NCBI GenBank assembly: GCA_033977485.1
Contig: CM066985.1
Location: 70,665,045-70,729,044 of the forward strand
DNA: 64,000 nt
Reading direction: 5' to 3'
From: Hydrangea macrophylla
Taxonomy: Eukaryota; Streptophyta; Magnoliopsida; Cornales; Hydrangeaceae
A program made the translations under genes and the position numbers. The notes beneath the pieces were generated by a model. The model saw only the letters and a program-made list of their open reading frames with translations, made no database searches and had not been told where the DNA came from. Shown one piece after another: positions 56,801 through 64,000 of the stretch; positions within the stretch are counted from its first letter, which is position 1, and every line of letters starts with the position of its first letter.

Positions 56801-57883
56801 TTCCTTTCTCTCTTTTGCAATCTCCGGATCATTATGTGGAGCAACACGATTTAGAGCACCTTCAAGCCATTCACGACTATAGTACCTATTAAAGTAACAT
56901 TATTTCATGATTCTTATAAATCTAAAAGAGTAAGCAGTAACCAAAAAATCTTAAAATTAAAACAAAAAATATAATTTTTTATTTAGGATTCAAAGAATGC
57001 GCCATGCAATGAAGTGGTGTGGTGCTTTTCGTTCACCTAGCAATTAAAATGTTGTACACCACATCATAGAAGCCTTCTCAATTGTCGAATTGCCTACGGC
57101 CGTCCTTTTGTTAGGCGGCTCAAAGCCCTCTTGCTTGAAGGAACCAACCAAAGAACTTGTACCCAAAGTGATTTGTGAGTTGCTTCGGGTAGTTGGCAAA
57201 GGGACTTCCTTGGACATATATTGTTTCATCCTTAAATCTGCTTCATCCTGCAATCTCTTCGTATCTTGGAATTGTTGATCAGTGATTTTAGTACATTTAC
57301 CAATTCCTTGGTACGGTATTTTTAGCAAATGGGCCTTTACTCTAGAATAGGAACATTTAAATTTACTCCCACAATAAGTACACTCGAATGTGATATTTCC
57401 TCCACCCCCAATAGCCTTAGCAAGTTTTACTGCATACTTCCAAAGAGGTTTATTTGGATCGTCATCACCTTGGTTATCACCATTCACCACGATTAGCCGT
57501 AGATGAACCAAACAGAGGCCCTGAATTGTTCGAATGAGAACTCATACCTACACAATACCAATTATCAAATTTAAAAAATACCCACTATGCCACTACCACT
57601 TCTTGGCACTATTCTATTTTTGAAAAATTGTACCTAAAATTTAATCAATTAAACAATGAAATTACTTACTCATTTAGTCATTTACTTATCACTTTCAAAG
57701 AAAAAGAAGCATGAATTAAATAAACAAAAAAAAAAAAGAAACAATGTCAAGTGACTCAATAGTCAACAAACAAGTCAAGTCATTGTCTCCTATGGACAAT
57801 ATGTCAACATTAGCAGTGAAGCCATTATCAACAAAGAAAAATCATCTACCGGACTACCAAGTAACAACAAAGAAAAATCACCC

Positions 57884-57914
<31 letters not shown>

Positions 57915-60900
57915 AAAAAGGGCTTCGGTTTCCACTTTCCATGAGTCAACAAGTCATTCTTTCAAAAATCAACAATAGTGATACACTAGCAGACAACATG
58001 TCAACATCTACCAACAAAGAAAACCACAAAGAAAATACTAGGGTTTGTGTCGGCAAAAACATAATTGAGCCAGGCCCAGAGGGCTGTGACATGGTCGATT
58101 AAGAGAGGGATGGGCTTCGCTGGAGGGAGCAACGATGCTGGAGGAGCCTCGCCTGTCGCTGCGCCTTCTGTCTTCGTCTTTAACGTTTCTTTTTTCTTTT
58201 TTCCTACTTAGGTTTGTGCGGGTGAGGGACTGGGGTTTACGTTTATATCGATGGAAAAGAAAAAAAAAAGAACCTAAGTGTCCTGTGAGTGTCCTAGCGT
58301 GTCGAGGGTTAATTACACAAAGTTGGACACACTTTTGCTGTGTCGGACACGTGTCGTAAGTTTGTCGGGCGCCTGTCTGCGTCTGACACGTGTTGGTGCT
58401 TCCGTTTTTGAAGTGTCGGTGCTTCATAGTAGCATATTAAAGTCTAGTAAAAGATAACAGCATGTTAAAGTCTCTAATTATATTCCTTTTGCGACTAATT
58501 CATGTTAAAATCTTATTATTGCACCAAAAAAAAATACGAATATCTCTTAGAAATATAAGGAACACAGCAATTTACTTGTCGTCTCCCCCCTGTTCTTAGT
58601 TTCATGAATTTGGGAAGTTCAACACGGCCTGTATCAGAGTGCATGTAACATGGTTACCAAGAATCACTCTTCGGAATCATTATTTTGCACGTTATTCTCC
58701 ATGGGATTGGAACTAGTCATCTCTGTACAGGCTTTATATCATGGCCTATGGCCCATGGGTTGAACTCTTATCCTCATTCAGGGATTGTGCTGTATCTTCA
58801 AGATCAGTCTGTGTGATTTTGTTCATCAAAGTTCAAGTTGTCTTGTTACTTTAATATTTTACTAATAATTAAAGCGTTATATGGATTGAGAATACATTGT
58901 CGTGTCTAGTACTGGAGGTCACCTTTACATTAAGTACTGTAATCTTAGGCTTTTCATTTTTAGACCAACATTTCCTGTTTGACTTCACTTGGATCAGGCC
59001 TGGGGCCATTATTGGTAGACCATAGAGATAATTGGATATTTTGAGTCCAGGCAACTTGATCACCTGCTTTTATTGGGGACCCCATGTGGTTTATAATCAG
59101 TGCGGCATATTTAGTTTTCATTAATGTTTTACTTATGAGTGTCATGTGTCGTCATTGTACCATATCATAAAAGTGAAGTCACATACCAAAGTATGCACAT
59201 TCGGGGCTGGGGTTGAGTTTTTTTATACTTCTTGAATCTGGCGTAGGACTGGTTAAGATATCATCGATCTCTTTGGTAGAACAATTTGCAGTACCTCATT
59301 GTTTGACTCGTTATATTTGTTATCAAAAAATATTTAGAAGATGAAGAGGCTGTATGGAGGCATTTAAGATGCATGATTGGTTTGCTATTAATATCTATGT
59401 AACATATAGAAGTGGATGTTCTGTTTGTCGTTTAGCAGTAATTTATGTAGGAACATTCTCAAACTAGGATTAAAGACTGGTAAACTTTAAAGGTTTATTG
59501 TACCACTTGATCCTCCACTACCAACTAAATCTGTTTTAGTTATATCATCCGACATGACTCATAACGTCCTTCCATGCATCAATTGATACTTAATTTCACC
59601 TATTTATCAGTTGGTTTATCGAGTTCTTATGCATTTGGGCACCATTTAGAGTTAGTTTGAATTTTTTTTTTTAATATCTAATTGATCCTTGATATCTCTG
59701 TTCTGTAAGCAGAATAATATTAAAATTAAGGGTTGCGTCTATGAGAAATCTTGATTTTGGTGAATTAAATGCTTGATGGTGTGCTCCCTAGATTAGGAAT
59801 TATCTTGTGAATTCATCTCATCCATTTATGTTCAAAAAGTAGGTAGACGAGGGTAGAGTCCCATATTGATATGTGCCATACAACCATTTTTCCATTGCCA
59901 TGATTCTATTTGGAAACATGTCCATTGTAGGTGATAAGAAATGTCTTAATTAACTCATGTAAGTGTTGGTGGATACGTGGGGCCTAAATGCGTATGCATG
60001 ATCTATGATACCCAGACTCGGGGTGTTGGGTACAATGTCGGGTTCGTCCAATTTTCAAAGATTTTACACTATTTTGATGGGTCGGAGAGAGAAATACCCT
60101 TATCTGGGTGTCTTGTCAGGCACGGATACTTCATGCATTATGAAGGGTTCGGGTAACATAGTGCATGATAGATATTGCTGTCAGTGATTGGTATGCATAG
60201 TAAACAATACTAAATATCCATAAATTCATATTGTTTAATGGTCCTTCATCTTGAAATCTATTTAGAGCGAAATATTGATGTCGATGAAAAACTTTTGACA
60301 GATGAAGAATGCAGTTCTTTGTATGTCAGCTGGTAGACACAGTAGGGGTTTTGTCGGCTAGTTGGTATCCAAATGCATATATTTTCATGAATATTGGATT
60401 ACAGCCTGGTAGGATGATTTTTTGAATCTAAATGATAGCATGATGCATGGGCTTTTTTATACTTCTATGCTTTCTTTGTATGTCTCGTGATGTAGAGCTA
60501 TATTGGCAGATATTTTGTTACACTCTGGCATTGAGGTTTATTGGGGCTTGTTAATATTTTGAGGATCTCGTGTGCGGAATTGCATTAAAAACGGAATTAC
60601 ATTGTATCTTTTAATGCGTGCATGCATTGATGTGTCTGCAGAGATGCCTATTGGTGCAGTCCAAGTGTGCAGAGGTTCCCACTTCTGTGATGTTTCATAT
60701 GCCGCACCATTGAATAGTGGATAAATGAAAAATTGATAAATGATTTATAATTTATTCGTTATAACTTCTATATAAATCCCCCCCTCTTGACCTCTAAAGT
60801 AGTTGATTTAATCTTCTATTATTATTTATTTGTAATTAATTCCTTTCAACTTGCAATTTATGATGCAAGTTACTTCGTCAAAAATTGCCTGGTGGTACTT

Positions 60901-61492
60901 CTGTTAGGTGATGTTGTACTGAAGTCCATTTTACATACTGTATATATAATCGTACATACATATATAGATTGTGTGTGGGTGTTGCTTTTTGTTGTTTTAC
61001 TGTGCCTGTCTGCTCATGATATTTGCTTCTGTTCTCTTATGATACTGTCCGAGGAATGTTGTTGAATTTGGATTCTGCTTCATTATATAAATTGTTCAAT
61101 TTAGCTTGTATTATAATCCATGAATTTCCAGTAGTCACCTATTCTTTTTCCATGCTCGCTTTGTTTCGATGTGCAATATTTTCCGGAAAGTGTTGTGTTT
61201 GTTTGTCTTTTTTTTTTTTGTTGCAAAAAATTGTGTAAACCATTTTACAAGGAAAATATTTGACACTGTCCTATTAAAAATGACTTAAGGTTAAAAACTC
61301 CGAATGTCATTTTGCGAGAAATGGATGTGCCCTTCCCTGAGTAATTACCTTTTTTTAACAGCTGTTTTGTTCGTGTGTGCCAGCCACCAATCAACTCCCC
61401 CTCCCCCAACCTCGGCGTAAATTGTACAAACAATAAATTAACGAGATGCAGCTTACAAGCACATTAATCATCACAACGCTTATAATCTACAG

Positions 61493-61538
<46 letters not shown>

Positions 61539-62509
61539 ATTGGAGTTTTCACAATGTTAAGCTCTGCTACTTGAGTTCCTCACTTTGCAGAGATGATTTT
61601 GGCGGCAATGCTCACACACCCGCGAAAAATATTTTATGACTTGACCCAAAAAACATTTACATGGAAATATTTTTCGTCGTAAAATATTTTACGTCAAAAC
61701 AAATGGAGCTTAGATGCTTTTAATTGTTACTCTCCGTAAATGCATCTCATTTTCTATTTCAATGGATATCCTATGTGGGTCCATAACTAAGATTGGGATT
61801 GGTCAATTTTGGAATTTTATTCCTGGTACAGTATTGGATCGGATCATAGGAGATTGCAAAATAAAGCGGCATACAACTTTGCGCTAGATTAGAATCATTA
61901 GATACTCTGCTGGTAAGTGTCCTGAAACATTTTGAAGAACCACTATAGAGAGTAAGGTAAATCAACTAATGTTCTTCGTTAAGTTGTCACCTTTTTCTCA
62001 TGTTCTGTTTTGGACCTTCTTTAAATATGGTGGATAAAAGTTTTCAGTTAGTTTTTCATCTTACATTTTTTCTTTGATTGCTCTCAATGGTTATCTGCTG
62101 CATTGCTTCTATTAATTGCATCTTTTGGATATTGAATTCTGAGTTGTAGTTTCTAAAACCAATTGACTTGCAATGTATAAGATAAGTTCCATTCCTTGGT
62201 TCTCTTTACAGGTCAGGGAATTGACGGACAATATCCAGCTTATATTGGAGGCTGTGCGCACTTCAACTATTGTGGAAGTACAGGTTTAATTCATTCCCTG
62301 CTGAGGATTTAATCATTCAAATTTCGTGGGGAATTGCGAATGCCCCTTGTAATTAGATGGCAATAGTTCAGTTCCCACATATTATTGATGGTGTCACCAT
62401 GTCGGTAGGAGGTGGAGGCAGTGTTGAACGGTGATATGGTTTTTGGTGTCGTGATGTGAATGGGATGGAGATTGGTGGTGGTTGTTGGAGTGCACGGGTT
62501 ATTAGTTTC

Positions 62510-62562
<53 letters not shown>

Positions 62563-63353
62563 GACAGTAACTGTAGTTTGAGACAGTAACTGTAGTTTGA
62601 GAGGATGAAACAAGAAATTTCTGTAATATATTTATACACATTTTTGGTAGTGAAAAGACCATAGTAATCCAACTTGACTTATCTTGTAACCCAGTTGAAC
62701 TAGTCCATTTAGTTTTAGGGAGGGAGCTACTGCTACCCTACTGTAGGGACCGTTGTCATTCCTTATGTTTATTTAGTTGTTACTCCTATTATTGTCAGTT
62801 TGTCACTATTGTTGCCGCCTTCATTCGATTTCTCACCTGTCAAATTAACCACACGAGGGATTGCTTGTTAAAGTACATATATTTGGAAATTAGTCATACA
62901 GTGCGTGCTCTCTCTCTCTCTCTCTCTCTCTAATTTCAGGCCCCTCTCTCTCTCTCTCAGTCTAGTTTCCGGCATTTGTACATATTGAGCCCGCAATCCA
63001 TTAGATTGTGCTTCTAGATTGTCAGCTTTGCCTTTCCAGCTTTCTGATTAAATCATGTAGTGTCTCTAATTTTCCTTTTCCTTTGCCTTTGTGTTGTTTT
63101 ACAGGGTGACAGAGTAAGGAGGCGTAATGATTGGATGAGATGGATCATGCGTGATGATATGCTTGCAGCAAATATCCAGAATGTTACACTGGAGGAAAAC
63201 ACTATGTATGGCCGCCCTGAGGCACTCCTGAGTAGATCATTCTCTGGGGATTTGATTAGCCAGTCACGACCATCCAGCGGTGAGGGGACAAGCCAAGGCA
63301 GTGTTCAACCAGGTTCTGAACATTCAATCTTGGCCAGAAGTTCAAGTAAATGA
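53890..63353 (+). CDS. LARP1: La-related protein 1-like (LARP1 family) RNA-binding protein, six coding exons, 566 aa
   Basis: Exons inferred from GT-AG sites and frame: 53890-54441, 54575-55163, 55246-55393, 55504-55594, 62212-62283 and 63105-63353, 1701 nt in total with phases 0, 1, 0, 0, 0 fitting at each join. The start ATG opens MATATNSASSGGSV; an upstream in-frame TTG is not preferred. The first 380 residues are low-complexity: serine and alanine-rich, proline runs, then glycine, arginine and histidine-rich repeats. Residues about 415-500 are the La motif: PFKIVNQIDYYFSNENIIKD, LRKNMDDQGWVPIKLIAGFK, and VRELTDNIQLILEAV, then VQGDRVRRRNDW. The C-terminus is short and serine-rich. Family members bind mRNA in the cytoplasm and affect mRNA stability and translation, and in Arabidopsis LARP1 proteins are linked to heat-induced decay and senescence. 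Which of the 1A, 1B or 1C types it is, is not certain; the length and absence of a long C-terminal DM15 region favour the short B/C type. No disruption is visible. Confidence 0.92.
56500..56885 (-). pseudogene. hAT transposase C-terminal dimerisation domain, fragment
   Basis: Translated on the minus strand, 56885-56500 gives YYSREWLEGALNRVAPHN, then IIEPKLWWVVHGDEAPTLQR, LALKLLGQPSSSCYERNW and MTPQRADDLVFVHNN. WW..HG..AP.L...A...L..P.SSS..ERNWS is the conserved dimerisation region of hAT transposases, which normally assembles the protein into multimers. It is separated from the N-terminal fragment by only about 160 bp, far less than the several hundred codons expected. Confidence 0.85.
57044..57511 (-). 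pseudogene. hAT transposase N-terminal BED-type zinc finger, fragment
   Basis: A 155-codon frame contains NKPLWKYAVKLAKAIGGGGN, FECTYCGSKFKCSYSRVKAH and LLKIPYQGIGKCTKITDQQF, which is a BED-type zinc finger (C..C...H..C-like arrangement) with the linker that follows it in plant hAT transposases. It would bind the terminal repeats. The frame then continues into low-complexity sequence and ends, without the catalytic domain. Confidence 0.85.
57882..57918. repeat. Poly(C)-poly(A) homopolymer block in intron 4
   Basis: A run of about 25 C is followed directly by about 15 A, near the left centre of the hAT remnant. On the minus strand this is poly(T)-poly(G). Confidence 0.9.
60003..60136. mobile_element. 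Small hAT-like remnant in intron 4 (about 134 bp)
   Basis: The left end CTATGATACCCAGACTCGG and the inverted right end TGAAGTATCCGTGCCTGAC resemble the ends of the larger hAT at 56223. Flanking 8-mers TGCATGAT and TGCATTAT match at 7 of 8. Boundaries are approximate. Confidence 0.55.
61494..61530. repeat. Compound (CA)n(TA)n microsatellite
   Basis: An ACAC run followed by ATAT, then GTATGTGTGT at 61528-61539. It is a variable simple repeat within intron 4. Confidence 0.92.
62509..62557. repeat. Compound (TC)n(AC)n microsatellite in intron 5
   Basis: A TC run at 62509-62530 is followed directly by an AC run to 62557. It lies in the fifth intron of the LARP1-like gene. Confidence 0.92.
62907..62960. 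repeat. Two (TC)n runs in intron 5
   Basis: CTCT repeats at 62907-62931 and 62943-62959, separated by AATTTCAGGCC. The distance to the exon 6 acceptor is about 145 bp. Confidence 0.92.
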
Positions 63354-64000
63354 CTGTTGTGCCGTTGCACATTTTCCTAATACTGAAGTGTTTTTGAGGG
63401 GTTCAATGATGGCAAATGTCTTGCATTTTGTTGGAGATGATGGCTTTGGTGGTGCTGCGGATGATGAAACATGATTTCTTACAAGGCAAAAAAAAAAAAA
63501 AAAAACCAAAAAAACCAAAAAAACCAAAAAAAAAAAAAAAAACAAAAAAACAAAAAAAACAAAAAACAAAAAACAAAAACCAGGAACCCCCCCCCCCCCC
63601 CCCCCCCCCCCCCTGCCCCCCAAAAAAAAAAAAAAAAAAAAGGAAAAAGCAAAAAAGAAGTAAAACAAATAAGAAAAAGAGAACTTATAAGAAATAAAAG
63701 AAAACCAGAGGAGAAAAAAGAGCGGTCATGGCTAAAAGGTAAGCTTGAGTTTGTTGGGAAATAGTTATGTTTTGGTGGGAACAATCGTTGTGTTCTGTTT
63801 CATGAGTGTTCCTCTATGGTAGTTTCAGCTTATGAAACTTGCATTATGGAATCTGTGGTTCGGAAGAGGGTGAAGTAACGGCATTCTGCTCATGCTATTA
63901 TATTTACTGAGGTATTCTTGCTTGCATAAATATTCTCTCCTTGTGGATTTCTAATTTTGTCACATAATGTTTAGATTTACATTTACATATATACATTCTT
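63354..64000 (+). other. 3' untranslated region of the LARP1-like gene, with low-complexity block
   Basis: It follows the stop codon at 63351-63353. From 63487 to about 63720 it is almost entirely A, with CC interruptions and a C-run of about 25 (63588-63613). The polyadenylation site is not identified; AATAAA-like signals occur in the A-rich part but are not informative there. The gene may continue past the window end. Confidence 0.6.

Larger units (their letters stand above)
56223..58429 (-). mobile_element. hAT transposon remnant in LARP1-like intron 4 (2207 bp), target duplication TAGCATAT
   Basis: An exact 8-bp duplication TAGCATAT lies at 56215-56222 and 58430-58437. The ends CTATGAAGTATTGAC and, inverted, CTATGAAGCACCGACAC form a short imperfect terminal repeat, with GACACG-type subterminal repeats inside both ends. 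Minus-strand pieces of an Ac-like transposase are present, but the central catalytic part is deleted. The element lies opposite to the host gene and entirely within the intron. Confidence 0.92.
55595..62211 (+). other. Fourth intron of the LARP1-like gene (6.6 kb)
   Basis: The donor is AAAAAA|GTGAGT and the acceptor TTCTCTTTACAG|GTC. It splits the La motif between IAGFKK and VRELTD. A hAT element of 2.2 kb and a small hAT-like fragment lie inside it, while the rest has no recognisable gene. Microsatellites are present at 61494-61530. Confidence 0.88.

Noticed and set aside
63416..63784. Lysine-proline and phenylalanine-glycine frames on both strands
   Set aside because: They arise from the A-run and C-run block in the 3' untranslated region.

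Overview
The window is nuclear DNA of a flowering plant, most likely a woody eudicot. The reasons are a LARP1-type La-related gene with plant-style GT-AG introns, Ty3/gypsy elements of the Tat and Tekay/Del lineages, a Ty1/copia element primed by initiator tRNA-Met, a tRNA-derived SINE and many small DNA transposons. The species is not identifiable by eye. Only one host gene is evident; nearly everything left of 53.3 kb is transposon-derived.

Layout. 1-6096: 5' part of a decayed Tat-lineage gypsy element (A) on the minus strand; its 3' end lies outside the window. 6449-16704: complete but decayed Tekay/Del chromovirus (B) on the plus strand, target duplication TATAT. 16705-32448: AT-rich intergenic DNA packed with small elements: an old minus-strand LTR remnant, three GGGTAAATTA-type long-TIR MITEs, two hAT MITEs, two TTA-flanked Harbinger-like elements, a SINE, a solo LTR, hairpin elements and a local duplication. 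32449-53261: one large Tat-lineage gypsy insertion (C), minus strand, target duplication GAATA. C carries a decayed, intron-containing gene on the opposite strand (33.5-39.3 kb), which is itself interrupted by a 3.2-kb solo LTR (D, target duplication CAGCC). C's integrase is split by a copia element (E, 40891-49604, target duplication ATGAT). 53.6-64 kb: the LARP1-like gene on the plus strand, six coding exons, with a hAT transposon remnant in its 6.6-kb fourth intron.

Order of events. LTR divergence counted by eye is about 1.7% for E and about 4.6% for C, which agrees with E lying inside C. A and C belong to the same family. B inserted into an older sequence that continues on both sides of it. 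None of the elements has an intact coding set: all three gypsy reverse transcriptases have a changed catalytic motif, and the copia polyprotein has two nonsense codons.

The most unusual items are the spliced antisense gene inside element C, the arrays of TCGATCGA or GGATCGATCC palindromes just upstream of the TATA box in two unrelated LTRs, and a three-layer MITE nest whose empty site survives in a neighbouring duplicate. All boundaries and divergence counts were read by eye.
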